Shown: piece by piece, positions 15,161 to 24,648 of the stretch | How positions within the stretch are numbered: position 1 is the stretch's first letter | Layout: each line of letters starts with the position of its first letter | Source: a virus | Length of the DNA stretch: 27,966 nt | Virus record (IMG/VR): IMGVR_UViG_3300037189_017819 | Span: 1-27,966 of that record | Reading direction: 5' to 3' (one strand) | The notes under the pieces: generated by a model | The model's database searches: none | Told to the model about the DNA's origin: nothing | The model's input: the letters and a program-made list of their open reading frames with translations, nothing else | Translations under genes and position numbers: made by a program

Positions 15161-18100
15161 TTAAGCCTGTGCTTCTGTCCAACTCAATCGTACCACGCAG
15201 TTGGCCTCTCCTCGTACACTAATATTGGTGGCTACCACGGTCAACACGTCTGGGCCGTCTGGGTACACGCCCACGTTGCCAGAGAGCTGCCCTCCGCCCA
15301 ATATACTGGTACCTAGGTCTCGAATTTCCGTCAAACTTTGTGCAGTTACGTTGTATGCTGTTGCCGGTCCAGGTCCACCCGCAACCGCGGTGGCCTCTGT
15401 TTCTGTGTAAAATGCAAATATGGGTTCGCCGCCTGAAACAGTTGTAGCATTACTGTGGAACTGATACTGTGCGAGACTACTACCACCCACGTTGGTCCAA
15501 CCTGGACGGCTGTTACTGACTGTGGCATTCAAGAATAGCTGTATCAAGAAACTACCATTACTGTAGATACTCATCGAACGCGGAGTCAATTGCATGCGAT
15601 TGACAATTTCTCTGGCTCCGATAAAACCACCAGGAACACCAGTATACACACTAGGAGCACTGCGTAAACTTATGATGGCATTTGATTGGCCGGCAAAAAC
15701 GTTGGCAAATTGTGTCATACCTGTTGTAAATACGAAAGATTTGTCATCATCAAAACCACCGTCCATGATCGCACTGGTACCCCAGTGATTGACCTCTGCA
15801 GCAAATTGTGGAGTGTGATTTTCTACTGCCACTGGAGCTTGTGTATTGGCTGTCCATGCTACAGCAGGACCACCCAGGGGTGCAAATATCAAAGGCTGTG
15901 TGTTTGATAAGAATGGTGCTGTGCTCAGCACCACACTGGTATTGGCCGTATAACTGGCAACAACAGCCTGGTCTGGTATACCTGGACCAATTACTTCCAT
16001 TCCAGCTTGTATGTTGACTGTGTTGGCCACTGTGATAGTTGCTACGTTGGCTGTGTATGTGGCTGTTTGCGTCACACCCGGACTTCCACGCTGACTCAAG
16101 GTGACCTGATTGGTGGCGTAGTTCAAGGACGAATAAGATACAAACTCTTGTGCAAACGAATCTCTCAACACCAATATCCCAGTGGGCGGCCATGTGGTGG
16201 GTATAGTACTCAATGTCATGGCAGTGGCTGTATTGGTCAGATTGGCTGACAATACCGCAGTATTGGAAAAGCTATTGGTCTCATAGCGGCCAGGCAAATT
16301 GCCGGACCGCATGTAAGCAATCTGTTGCACGTTGTTGTTGACCATTCTGTGACAGTAAATCACATCGCCATTGGGTCCGCGGAATCCCCAGCGTATAAAG
16401 CCGGCGCCGTACCAGGAGTAGTCTAGATATAACATCTGCATTTTAGAAAAGTCTTGGCGGAAACCACTGGGACCTGTGCCGTCACAGCGATCAATGTTCC
16501 ATTGACTCTGCGGAACTCTTACGTCTATGGTCTTGCTGATAAGACTGTTGCTGATATTGCCCAGGCCACGATATGTTGGACTCACTGTCAATAACGCATC
16601 ACTTTGGATGTTGATCACACGATATGTCATACCACGTATGACTATGAAGTCATTGGGTTGAAGTTGTTTGGTGAACAAGGTATTACTGCCTATGATACGG
16701 TCGCTGCCCACTGTGGCACTGATAGTTCCAGGCAAAGCTCCGGTGCTGGTGCGGCGCACTGCATAACAGGTTTGTCCGTCATATTCAAAGAAAATGCCGT
16801 TCTGACTGTCAAACAGTCCTGTGCGTACCATGCTACCATACCAGGAATTCATGGCACCACTATACAAACCTGAGGCCGGAGATGCGCTGGGTGCTGTGGC
16901 AGCTGTGTAGGTAAAGCGATAAGGATCCAATACCTGTGTGACGGTGAAGTTGCCATTGTAAGCAGCTTGATCTGCACCAAATATGCTGATTCCCACTCCA
17001 GGAAGAGCTATGTTGTGTTGATCTTTGGTGGTCACTGTGACTGTGGTACCAGAGCTGGTTAAATTATCCAACACAAAATTTGATTTCATGGTGGTTCCAG
17101 TGCTCATCTGTATACCTTTACCGCTTTGGTAACGGAAGTAACGACGAGTTTGACGAATATACTGATTGTTATGACCTTGGCTGTTATGACTGAATCTTAG
17201 ACCTCCGGTCAGCGCACGATGTAGGGTTGCACCTAGGGGTCTTACATACAAGGCTGCGGCCGCGGTGCTAATGGTACCGGTTGGTGTGTTGAGTGTATAG
17301 AAACTAAATGCTCTGGAGTTTGATATTGTAGTAACTACCCAGCTGCCATTGGGCGCAAAACTGGTGGCCGTGGCTCCTACTAGGCCAATTTCGTTGCCTA
17401 CGCTAAGACCATGCTGTATGCTGGTCACCACATTGATCAAGTTGCCTGTGTTGGTTATACCGGTGATACCAATGGCGCTGTTTGAGTACACATTGCTAAA
17501 ATATCCCAAGGTCACACCGGCATTATTGATGCTGCCCGTGGTACCAGTGTAAAAATATTTGCCAGTGTAGGTAAACGTATTAACACTGGGATTGGTGTCG
17601 ATCACATAGGTGCCATCTGCTCCTGCATAGGTAGTATCCAGTATGGTCACGGCGTTGCCCAACAACCAGGGCGAGTTGGCTATTGTGGCAGGAAACACGT
17701 TGGCTGTGTAGGTTCTACTACCGTTGACAGCTGTGATGTCAGTTATGTTAAAGTTGCCAGTGGCTGTGGAATAAAAGGCATAGGGACGATTATTGATCAT
17801 TCCCACCTGTTCCCATTTGGTCTGCTGTGTTGAATATTCAAAGTCTGTGTCGATCAGTGCTGTGGGCGTACTCACACGTAACTTGTTTACTGGATCCAGA
17901 TAAGATTCACTTGGACTAAACTTTTCATCGTACTCATCAACAACAATACTCAACTTGTCAGTTGCGCTTAATGTTGTGGTATTGTAACCAAGAGTAATTG
18001 TGGTAGTTGTTGTCGAACCATCTGCGCTGGTGGCAATAACATAGCTGGTGGCAGTTAGACTTGGATCACTGAAATTGTAGATTACTTGATTGGTAGTAAC

Positions 18101-18208
18101 ATCCGTGATTAAAATCAGTCGTTCACGTGGTATAGCACGTGGAATTACCAAAGTACGTGTACTTGGTATAAATGTGTAATATGTGTCTAGTATAGCTTTT
18201 CTTGCCAT
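15161..18208 (-). CDS. Large virion structural protein, baseplate or fibre-associated
   Basis: This 1015-aa protein resembles a large structural protein conserved in cyanophages and other aquatic T4-like phages. Signature segments are YLDPVNKLRVSTPTALIDTD with FEYSTQQTKWE (~100-135), RTGLFDSQNGIFFEYDGQT, FIVIRGMTYRVINI, and SQWNIDRCDGTGPSGF followed by YLDYSWYGAGFIRWGFRGPN. In between lie two or more copies of a beta module of the HG(L/I)-x-G-x-x-(I/V)-x-(I/L)-x-G type, for example INVVTSIQHGLSVGNEIGLV and VTVTTKDQHNIALPGVGISI. The exact role is unknown to me; baseplate or fibre attachment is likely. It has a matching late promoter (GATAAATA) and a strong TGGAGAAA ribosome binding site, as expected for a structural gene needed in quantity. 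It leads a unit that continues into the 247-aa and 995-aa genes. Confidence 0.75.
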   Translation of the reverse strand: MARKAILDTYYTFIPSTRTLVIPRAIPRERLILITDVTTNQVIYNFSDPSLTATSYVIATSADGSTTTTTITLGYNTTTLSATDKLSIVVDEYDEKFSPSESYLDPVNKLRVSTPTALIDTDFEYSTQQTKWEQVGMINNRPYAFYSTATGNFNITDITAVNGSRTYTANVFPATIANSPWLLGNAVTILDTTYAGADGTYVIDTNPSVNTFTYTGKYFYTGTTGSINNAGVTLGYFSNVYSNSAIGITGITNTGNLINVVTSIQHGLSVGNEIGLVGATATSFAPNGSWVVTTISNSRAFSFYTLNTPTGTISTAAAALYVRPLGATLHRALTGGLRFSHNSQGHNNQYIRQTRRYFRYQSGKGIQMSTGTTMKSNFVLDNLTSSGTTVTVTTKDQHNIALPGVGISIFGADQAAYNGNFTVTQVLDPYRFTYTAATAPSASPASGLYSGAMNSWYGSMVRTGLFDSQNGIFFEYDGQTCYAVRRTSTGALPGTISATVGSDRIIGSNTLFTKQLQPNDFIVIRGMTYRVINIQSDALLTVSPTYRGLGNISNSLISKTIDVRVPQSQWNIDRCDGTGPSGFRQDFSKMQMLYLDYSWYGAGFIRWGFRGPNGDVIYCHRMVNNNVQQIAYMRSGNLPGRYETNSFSNTAVLSANLTNTATAMTLSTIPTTWPPTGILVLRDSFAQEFVSYSSLNYATNQVTLSQRGSPGVTQTATYTANVATITVANTVNIQAGMEVIGPGIPDQAVVASYTANTSVVLSTAPFLSNTQPLIFAPLGGPAVAWTANTQAPVAVENHTPQFAAEVNHWGTSAIMDGGFDDDKSFVFTTGMTQFANVFAGQSNAIISLRSAPSVYTGVPGGFIGAREIVNRMQLTPRSMSIYSNGSFLIQLFLNATVSNSRPGWTNVGGSSLAQYQFHSNATTVSGGEPIFAFYTETEATAVAGGPGPATAYNVTAQSLTEIRDLGTSILGGGQLSGNVGVYPDGPDVLTVVATNISVRGEANCVVRLSWTEAQA

Positions 18209-18239
18209 GGTTTCTCCAACTTGTCCAGTTTATGTTAGA

Positions 18240-18247
18240 TATTTATC
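18240..18247 (-). promoter_or_regulatory. Late promoter (GATAAATA) for the 1015-aa structural gene
   Basis: The minus strand reads GATAAATA in the 43-bp gap, 32 nt upstream of the ATG at 18208. It matches the NATAAATA late consensus. The downstream leader has room for the strong GGAGAAA ribosome binding site. Confidence 0.7.
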
Positions 18248-18251
18248 TAAA

Positions 18252-18767
18252 TTATGTGCCTGTCATTATATCTAAGGGGTTAAATGGGTAACGACGTGTG
18301 TTTGTGTTTGTGCCCATTTGAGTGCGTACAGTCACTTGCGAATTGACAGGTACGCTGTCCGCAAACTTTAAATTTCCGCCGGTATCTACAGTATATCCCT
18401 TGTTGGCTGCAAGCACTTGTCCTTGCCAAACTACATCAGAATTTAATGTGAATGCTGGTTGTTGTACACCGTTGACCGAAACGGATAAATTCCAAGGATT
18501 CGTGACAGCAACTTTGGTACCATTGTAGCGTAATTGGAATGTGTTTTTAAATCCATCAGTCAAATAGCTAAGATCATCAAAATCATAAACTTCACTTGTG
18601 GTCAACGACCCTGCTCCACCGCCCAGGCTCAATGCTGCGATATTGGCAGTATTTACTACAATACCGCCGGCCACGCGAGTCCACGCATTGGTTTGGGTAC
18701 TGTAAGTATAGGTTACTCCACTGACTTGAGTGGTTTGTCCATTTTGGGGGTAACTCGGGAATGACAT
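18252..18767 (-). CDS. Small virion-associated protein with N-terminal fibre module
   Basis: This 171-aa protein begins SFPSYPQNGQTTQVSGVTYT and continues to NAWTRV. The same module opens the 102-aa protein at 24649-24957 (SFPTTPYNGEQ, then NSWGRV), so the two share a domain of ~33 residues. The rest has YDFDDLSYLTDGFKNTFQLR and NPWNLSVSVNGVQQPAF, which I associate with small structural proteins of aquatic T4-like phages. It is probably a fibre or baseplate accessory protein. It stands alone between two late promoters, so it is likely its own transcription unit or the end of one. Confidence 0.65.
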   Translation of the reverse strand: MSFPSYPQNGQTTQVSGVTYTYSTQTNAWTRVAGGIVVNTANIAALSLGGGAGSLTTSEVYDFDDLSYLTDGFKNTFQLRYNGTKVAVTNPWNLSVSVNGVQQPAFTLNSDVVWQGQVLAANKGYTVDTGGNLKFADSVPVNSQVTVRTQMGTNTNTRRYPFNPLDIMTGT

Positions 18768-18786
18768 AGTTTATCCAGTTATAGTG

Positions 18787-18794
18787 TATTTATG
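18787..18794 (-). promoter_or_regulatory. Late promoter (CATAAATA) for the 171-aa gene
   Basis: The minus strand reads CATAAATA in the 31-bp gap, 20 nt upstream of the ATG at 18767. The motif and the spacing equal those of the promoter at 2702-2709. Confidence 0.7.
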
Positions 18795-18798
18795 TATT

Positions 18799-21135
18799 TT
18801 AAGCGGTATAGGTCCCTGGGGCGGTGTATGTAATTATTGTATATCCAGGAGTTGCAGGCGGAGTCGAGACTACTGCACCCGGTGCACTTCCTGGATACAC
18901 CGAATTTTGAACTGCTAGAATAACTGTGCCAGATCCGCCGGTTAAGCCAACTCTTGCCGGCGGATTTCCAGATCCGCTTGTACCCCCACTACCGCCAGAT
19001 CCAAGACCATTTACACCAACCACGTACGGGCCACCGCCGCCGCCACCGCCGCCGCCGCCATAGGTATTTCCTGTAAATATCCAAGAGTATCCAGGTCCTC
19101 CAAATACAGTTCCTGCAAAAGCATTGGTGCCAACTCCGCCTGCACCACCTCCACCGCCGCCATGTCTATAAGTAACACTATCAGTTCCACCTACTCCTCC
19201 TGTGGACCCAAGACCACCACTGGCACTAGCTGGTTGTGTGGCACCACCACCTGCAAAATTACCAGCAGAACCGCTTGCACCACCTCCGCCACCAGATCCG
19301 CCAGGGTTGCCTTGTGCATTATTTGAAGCGCCATATCCACCACCAAGTGCTACTATGTTACCCAACGTTCCGCCACCAATTGCACTATTTCCACCATTGA
19401 TATTGGAACCACCTGCTGATCCAGGACCAACAACTATTGTATAAGTTGTGCCCGGTTCTAAATCAACTGAGCCAGTGACTACTCCACCTCCACCACCGCC
19501 TCCGGATCGATTGTCTACCGCTGCCGTGGTAGTTCCACCACCGCCACCACCGCCTACTACTAGATAATTAGTTGACGCAAAAGATACTGTGGTAGCTGTA
19601 AATGTACTGTTTGCCGTATAGGTTAGTACATAATATCCAGGTGCTGCCGGTGGAGTTGTTACAGTTGCACCCGGTGCTGATCCTGGAAAATTTAAAAACG
19701 GAATAGCTAAAATAACTACGCCGGCACGGCCACCAGATCCGCCAGCGCCGCCACTTGGTACTCCACGATTTCCTGGACCACCACCACCACCAGACCCACT
19801 GGTATTACTACTGGGTGATGTACCGGCACCGCCAGCTGCACCGCCACCGCCAACTGCGTATGTATTTCCAGTGATGGGCCAGGTGTATCCACTACCACCT
19901 GTGCCAGGTGCAAGACCTGCTGATGTTGCACCACCACCGCCTCCCGAATTGGTGCTGGCAGGAACTCCGGCACTACCAGGAAATCCTTGCCCTGGTGTTC
20001 CAGTTCCTGCAGTTGACGGAGCAGCAGCAGATCCACCGCCAGATCCGCCTGACAGTCCTGCAGGGCCACCGCCGGCCGGTGGTGCAAATGCGCCACCACC
20101 ACCACCACCGCCAGTTACTGCTATAGCAGTAAACAAAGGAGTAGAGCTATTAATAACTGAAGGAGCGCCAGGTGTTCCTGCAGCAGAAGTAGGTGCACCT
20201 GGTCCTCCTCCGCTGCCAGCAGTTCCAACAGTAATAGTGTAGGTGGCGTTGGTTATTATACCAACATTACCAGACTGTAAACCTCCAGCACCGCCTCCGC
20301 CACCACCCGACCCGGAGGCTCCTGTTCCAGATCCGCCACCACCGCCACCACCGCCGGCCACCGCCAAGTATTGAGCAATATAGGAGTAAACTCCCATACT
20401 AAATGTTCTTGTACTGGGTTGACCGTAAATATTAGTGGCTGAAATAGCAAAACTATAAATTCCAAGAGTAGTGGGTGTTCCTGACAATACACCACTAGAG
20501 GACAATGATAAACCCGGCGGTAGTGTATTGCCTTCGGCAACACTATAAGTTAGTGCTCCGCCGGTGGCTGATAAAGCGGTAGAGTAAGATGAAGATTGAG
20601 TAGCATCCAGTAAAGCACTTGCTGTTACCCAAACCGGTGGTGTTCGCCATTGTATGCCAGGATAGTATACTGCACCAGATACATTAGAGTTGAATACCAT
20701 TAGGGTATTCGCAGTAGCGGCTGCGGCTGCCGGTAGTGGTACACGGATTTCTGTAGAGTTTACATAGGTTGAATTGGCCACATTGCCTTGTAGGTATACT
20801 TGAGCATTACTCAAAAAGTTTTGTCCAATAATTCGTATGCCACTGGCAGTAGTGGTAGTTGCTGCATTGGCAGCGGTACTAACCACATAGTAATCAGTGT
20901 CACCATAATAAACCACGTTGATAGCAGGTACAACCACCGGACCATTCAAACTTGTTCCAGGTACACTAACTCCTAGCGCACCGGATTGAATGTTACCCAC
21001 ACTAAACTGTGTGTTGATATCTATAGTTGAACCAATTAATGTATAGTTGTTGCTGGTAGTGGCATACACACCCACCGCACTGGCCTGTGCGCTAGTGGCA
21101 GCTGTTCTACGAGTGGTTACAGATCGATTTGCCAT
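18799..21135 (-). CDS. Glycine-rich modular adhesin with TIG-like and PIG domains (778 aa)
   Basis: Domain order: N-terminal arm 1-70; an IPT/TIG-like fold ~95-155 (IRIIGQNFLSNAQVYLQG); a putative-Ig (He_PIG) domain ~168-250 with the classic LPPGLSLSSSGVLSGTPT; glycine-rich cassette 1 at 256-480; a linker (PGSAPGATVTTPPAAPG); glycine-rich cassette 2 at 524-743; and a tail PGSAPGAVVSTPPATPG ending TYTAPGTYTA. Each cassette opens with NYLVVGGGGG or QYLAVAGGGG, contains a YTI-V-VG strand and a W-P-I-T-G-N-like motif (419-424; WIFTGN at 685-690), and closes with a VVILAIP- or VILAV-type strand. Glycine-rich segments like these form polyglycine-helix bundles in T-even gp38 adhesins, so a receptor-contact role is plausible. 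Its first residues resemble those of the 1056-aa neighbour, suggesting a common attachment. There is no leader promoter; the gene follows the 1056-aa gene by 4 bp. Confidence 0.75.
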   Translation of the reverse strand: MANRSVTTRRTAATSAQASAVGVYATTSNNYTLIGSTIDINTQFSVGNIQSGALGVSVPGTSLNGPVVVPAINVVYYGDTDYYVVSTAANAATTTTASGIRIIGQNFLSNAQVYLQGNVANSTYVNSTEIRVPLPAAAAATANTLMVFNSNVSGAVYYPGIQWRTPPVWVTASALLDATQSSSYSTALSATGGALTYSVAEGNTLPPGLSLSSSGVLSGTPTTLGIYSFAISATNIYGQPSTRTFSMGVYSYIAQYLAVAGGGGGGGGSGTGASGSGGGGGGAGGLQSGNVGIITNATYTITVGTAGSGGGPGAPTSAAGTPGAPSVINSSTPLFTAIAVTGGGGGGGAFAPPAGGGPAGLSGGSGGGSAAAPSTAGTGTPGQGFPGSAGVPASTNSGGGGGATSAGLAPGTGGSGYTWPITGNTYAVGGGGAAGGAGTSPSSNTSGSGGGGGPGNRGVPSGGAGGSGGRAGVVILAIPFLNFPGSAPGATVTTPPAAPGYYVLTYTANSTFTATTVSFASTNYLVVGGGGGGGTTTAAVDNRSGGGGGGGVVTGSVDLEPGTTYTIVVGPGSAGGSNINGGNSAIGGGTLGNIVALGGGYGASNNAQGNPGGSGGGGGASGSAGNFAGGGATQPASASGGLGSTGGVGGTDSVTYRHGGGGGGAGGVGTNAFAGTVFGGPGYSWIFTGNTYGGGGGGGGGGPYVVGVNGLGSGGSGGTSGSGNPPARVGLTGGSGTVILAVQNSVYPGSAPGAVVSTPPATPGYTIITYTAPGTYTA

Positions 21136-21139
21136 GATG

Positions 21140-24100
21140 TTATGCTGTGTAAGTTCCCGAATCGTACCAAGTGATCACTGTTTGCCCAGGAGCAGCAGGT
21201 GGTGTTGTTACGGCAACGTTTGAACCGGCATACGTTGCCGAATACTGTGGTGTTGGTACTGCTATTGCCACTATACCACTTCCGCCGTTGCCACTGGTTC
21301 CATATGCAAACCATCCTGAACCGCCGGCTCCGCCGCCACGATTTACTTGCCCAAAGTTGGTAGTGACTGGTGTATTGAAAAATGGTGTGGGTGCGGACCC
21401 TGCATTAGTACCACCGTTACTGCCCGGGCCACCGCCACCTGCACCCCCGGCACCGCCAACTCCACCCACTGGTGGGGTACTACCTATAAAACAAGTACCA
21501 CCGCCGCCACCACCTCCAGCATAAACTGTGTTAGTAAACGGCCAGGTGGATCCCGCTCCACCTGCCCCACCTGCCCCGGTGGTGGTCGGCCCACCACCCG
21601 ATCCTCCACTGCCCGATCCGCCACCGCCCGATCCTCCACCTATTGTGCCCGGTGTGCCTGCAACAGATGTGCCGCCCGGAGAACCTTGACCTGGTGTGCC
21701 TGGGCCAGCGGTGCCTGCAATTGGGCTAAAGGATCCGGCTGTACCGCCACCTGACCCGCCTGGACCGCCCGATGGCGCTACATAAGAGCCGGACCTTCCA
21801 CCACCGGAACTTGTAACTGTTATAGGAGCCAGTGGAGATGTTGACTGTATACTACTTATACTACCAATATTACCAGAAGTACCAGCCTGTTGGGTACTGA
21901 GTCCGCCTGTACCACCAGCACCAACAGTGATAGTGTACGGCACGCCACTGCGTAGTCTAAGGCTAGCAGCTTGCAGTCCACCTGCACCACCTCCGCCACC
22001 GGCGCCGTATGGGCCAGAGGCACTACCACCACCACCACCGGCCACTATTAGATAGTTAACGGTATAACCAACTGCAAATGTAAACAGTCTGTTGGTTACA
22101 CTACCAATCGTGTTTGTGGCATCTATATAAAAACTGTAGGTACCAGTGCCAATTGTGTTTATTGTTCCACTAAAAACACCAGTACTAGAATCTAGTGCAG
22201 TTCCAGCCGGCAAGGTATTACCTGCGGCTACGCTATAAGTTATACTGGTGATATCTGTAGCTGTCAATGTGCGACTAAACGCTGTGCCAATGTCAACATT
22301 GGCTAGGGTGTTGGGGGTTACCCAAGTCGGTGAAGTGACTGCAACAGCCAATGTAAATCGTCTAGTAGCCACAGCACCAATAACATTTACAGCATTGACA
22401 TAAAAGCTGTAAGAACCAACACCAGAAGTTCCCAGTGTTCCAATAGTTCCACTAAAAACTCCATTACCAGTCAGCGTGGTTCCTGAAGGCAAGCTATTGC
22501 CAATGGCTGTCAGGTAAGTAACAGTATTGATATCTGTAGCGGATAACTGTATTGAAAAAGGCGTTCCTGATTTTTGACTAGATAGTGCTGTTGACGTGAC
22601 CCAGGTTGGCGTTGTGGTTGACACATAGTTGTTGGAAGAAGTAAAGGTGTGTACATAAGTAAGCGTGGGACCTGATCCATAAGTGGTTATGGTACCACCT
22701 GTGCCAATCTGTGCGCCAGGTACACTTGGATAAGTGATAATCCCAATACCACTGCCCCCTTGCCCACCGTTATAGCTAGAACCGGTTTGATTGGGCAGCG
22801 GTGCAACTGAGCTTGCGCCACCACCGCCGCCAGTGTTGGTCAACCCATATCCAAGTGGCCCACCATTGCCAACTGGCAATGATGGGTAAGCGACCTGGGT
22901 GGTTCCACCCCTACCGCCGCCACCTAATCCACCAATTGCTCCTGTAGGGGTTGTGTTAAATGCGCCACCTCCACCCGCATAAAAAACAGGAGATCCTGTA
23001 ATTGATAGGGATATACCATCGCCCCCGCGTCCAACAAATGTTGGATGTTGTCTTGGGCCACCCGCGGAGTCATATCCAGCTTCTCCGGCGCCACCACCAC
23101 CACCTCCACTTTGGTTGGTATTGTATCCACCGATGCCTCCGGGATTACCATACTGTGTGGCACCAGGGTTAGATTGTGCTGGTTGTGTTCCAGGTCCGCC
23201 GGGTTGGCCGACAGGACTTGGGGTGTTGTTGAGGTATGCTCCTCCCCCTCCGCTACCACCTGCATTGCCAAAAAATGGCACATTAAAAACTTGTGTTGTT
23301 GGCGATGGTTGCCAAGTAATTATACTATGGCCACCACCTCCACCCACTGCGGTGTATCCAAATACTGTAGAATTTTGGCCGTTACCCCCTGGGAAAGTAT
23401 TACCAGGAAAGGGCGGTCCTGAATTAGGTGTGGGACTGCTACTAGCTCCGCCACCGCCTACTACAACCGAGTATGGTGTAGCACTGGAAACACTATATGG
23501 GCCAGTGACTACTCCGCCACCGCCACCACCACCACCGACACCGAATCCGCCACCGCCACCACCGGCCACTATTAGATAGTTAACTGTATAGCTTGCACCA
23601 ATGGCTACAGTGATAGTCTGAGTAGTTACTTGTCCGTATTGATTGATAGCGGTCGCTGTAAAAGAGCCCGACGCCACGGCGGTGCCGGACATCAAGCCGT
23701 TGCTGTAAAAGGTCAATCCTATAGGCAAATTAGTTATAGCGGCGTATGATACTGTGTTGGTTGCAGATAACTGAAAAGTAACATTACCATATGTGCTAGT
23801 AAAACTACTACTGGTCCAGACTGGTGCTGGAAAATAAAATACAGTAGAACGGGCCGCTAAACTGGCACCGTTAAACACCATGAGGTTATATGTTCCTGTG
23901 ACTGACACGGTTGGCAGGGCCAAATTGATGCGTGTGGTGCCAACACGAGTGTTGCTAACCAATGTACCATTTATGAATACATTGCTGTTGCTTTGGAATC
24001 CGGTGCCAAATATGCTGGCATACGCACCAGAAAGATTGGCTGCATTATTACCTGCCAAGATATTGTAGCCGGAATCAGTATAGACAACATTGGATATTAT

Positions 24101-24310
24101 AGGAGTGCCTATGGCTATGACGCTGGTGATAGCGGTAGCAGTATTTGCGTTAGGAAGCAGCTGAGTGAATACTGTGTCACTGGACGCACCTGAACCAGTT
24201 AGTACATAATCATTTGTGGTGTCTGTTGTTGGATCACCAATGACTGCTATAGAACCAGATTGAGTACTGGCTGTCCTCGTTGTACGAGAACTAGCAGTAC
24301 GGATGGCCAT
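21140..24310 (-). CDS. Glycine-rich modular adhesin with TIG-like and three PIG-type domains (1056 aa)
   Basis: Domain order: N-terminal arm (RTASSRTTRTASTQSG); a TIG-like fold ~65-150 (YASIFGTGFQSNSNVFINGT); a PIG-type domain ~163-238 (LPIGLTFYSNGLMSGT); glycine-rich cassette 1 ~241-535; two tandem PIG domains ~567-748 (LPSGTTLTGNGVFSGTIGTL; LPAGTALDSSTGVFSGTINT); glycine-rich cassette 2 ~749-1020; and a tail ending VTTPPAAPGQTVITWYDSG then TYTA. The opening YTVNYLIVAGGGGG occurs twice, exactly 508 residues apart, and is backed by a 29-bp DNA repeat. PIG domains act as Ig-like stalk units in many surface proteins. The whole reads as a long adhesin with two tip-type domains. The ATG overlaps the stop of the 109-aa gene (TAATG). 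An enzymatic role is unlikely, as no catalytic motif is seen. Confidence 0.75.
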   Translation of the reverse strand: MAIRTASSRTTRTASTQSGSIAVIGDPTTDTTNDYVLTGSGASSDTVFTQLLPNANTATAITSVIAIGTPIISNVVYTDSGYNILAGNNAANLSGAYASIFGTGFQSNSNVFINGTLVSNTRVGTTRINLALPTVSVTGTYNLMVFNGASLAARSTVFYFPAPVWTSSSFTSTYGNVTFQLSATNTVSYAAITNLPIGLTFYSNGLMSGTAVASGSFTATAINQYGQVTTQTITVAIGASYTVNYLIVAGGGGGGFGVGGGGGGGGVVTGPYSVSSATPYSVVVGGGGASSSPTPNSGPPFPGNTFPGGNGQNSTVFGYTAVGGGGGHSIITWQPSPTTQVFNVPFFGNAGGSGGGGAYLNNTPSPVGQPGGPGTQPAQSNPGATQYGNPGGIGGYNTNQSGGGGGGAGEAGYDSAGGPRQHPTFVGRGGDGISLSITGSPVFYAGGGGAFNTTPTGAIGGLGGGGRGGTTQVAYPSLPVGNGGPLGYGLTNTGGGGGASSVAPLPNQTGSSYNGGQGGSGIGIITYPSVPGAQIGTGGTITTYGSGPTLTYVHTFTSSNNYVSTTTPTWVTSTALSSQKSGTPFSIQLSATDINTVTYLTAIGNSLPSGTTLTGNGVFSGTIGTLGTSGVGSYSFYVNAVNVIGAVATRRFTLAVAVTSPTWVTPNTLANVDIGTAFSRTLTATDITSITYSVAAGNTLPAGTALDSSTGVFSGTINTIGTGTYSFYIDATNTIGSVTNRLFTFAVGYTVNYLIVAGGGGGSASGPYGAGGGGGAGGLQAASLRLRSGVPYTITVGAGGTGGLSTQQAGTSGNIGSISSIQSTSPLAPITVTSSGGGRSGSYVAPSGGPGGSGGGTAGSFSPIAGTAGPGTPGQGSPGGTSVAGTPGTIGGGSGGGGSGSGGSGGGPTTTGAGGAGGAGSTWPFTNTVYAGGGGGGGTCFIGSTPPVGGVGGAGGAGGGGPGSNGGTNAGSAPTPFFNTPVTTNFGQVNRGGGAGGSGWFAYGTSGNGGSGIVAIAVPTPQYSATYAGSNVAVTTPPAAPGQTVITWYDSGTYTA
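22032..22060. repeat. 29-bp intragenic direct repeat, copy A (pairs with 23556-23584)
   Basis: Identical to 23556-23584. Both copies code for the opening of a glycine-rich cassette (VNYLIVAGG) in the 1056-aa adhesin. They are 1524 bp apart, exactly 508 codons. Confidence 0.85.
23556..23584. repeat. 29-bp intragenic direct repeat, copy B (pairs with 22032-22060)
   Basis: This is the upstream copy in the direction of transcription. Recombination with 22032-22060 would remove glycine-rich cassette 1 and both tandem PIG domains without changing frame. Confidence 0.85.
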
Positions 24311-24639
24311 TAGTAAATCTCCGTACCAAACGCTGAGAAACTCACTGTACTACTAGCAGCGTTGACTGATAGGATATCCGTGGCGCCCATGGTAATGCCC
24401 AAGGTCAATGTGATGGTATCATTGGCCGGCACTGGTGTGTTGAAGTTGACATAGTGTCGGGACTGTAAGGCGGCGCCTGCCGCCTGTACTGCCACACAAA
24501 ATGTAGTGCTGGTTGCAGCTTGATTGCAAATGGCAATGGTACTGATAACAGTATTATTACCCACAGGTGTTGTGTACAAGGTAGTCTGTGTGTTTGCTGT
24601 GGGGTTTAGTTGTCCTAGGACTTTGTATACTGTTGTCAT
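24310..24639 (-). CDS. Small conserved phage virion-type protein (109 aa)
   Basis: This protein resembles a small all-beta protein common in aquatic phages. Key segments are VLGQLNPTANTQTTLYTTPV near the N-terminus, STIAICNQAATSTTFCVAV, and PVPANDTITLTLGITMGATD with ILSVNAASSTVSFSAFGTEI at the end. I know the family by its pattern (VLGQ-NP-A-T-LYT and NDTITLTLGI) but not by a proven function; a small capsid-, baseplate- or fibre-associated role is usual for such genes. The gene starts 9 bp after its neighbour with the stop codon inside the ribosome binding site (TAAGGA). Its own stop overlaps the start of the 1056-aa adhesin, so it probably belongs to that adhesin's transcription unit. Confidence 0.7.
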   Translation of the reverse strand: MTTVYKVLGQLNPTANTQTTLYTTPVGNNTVISTIAICNQAATSTTFCVAVQAAGAALQSRHYVNFNTPVPANDTITLTLGITMGATDILSVNAASSTVSFSAFGTEIY

Positions 24640-24648
24640 TGCGGTTCC

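Noticed and set aside
19202-20242. Long plus-strand open frames rich in proline (also at 21171-21524, 23115-23579 and 25546-26088)
   Set aside because: They are the antisense of glycine codons (CCN opposite GGN) in the minus-strand adhesins. They have no ribosome binding site, no promoter and no domain, and fall wholly inside better-supported genes.
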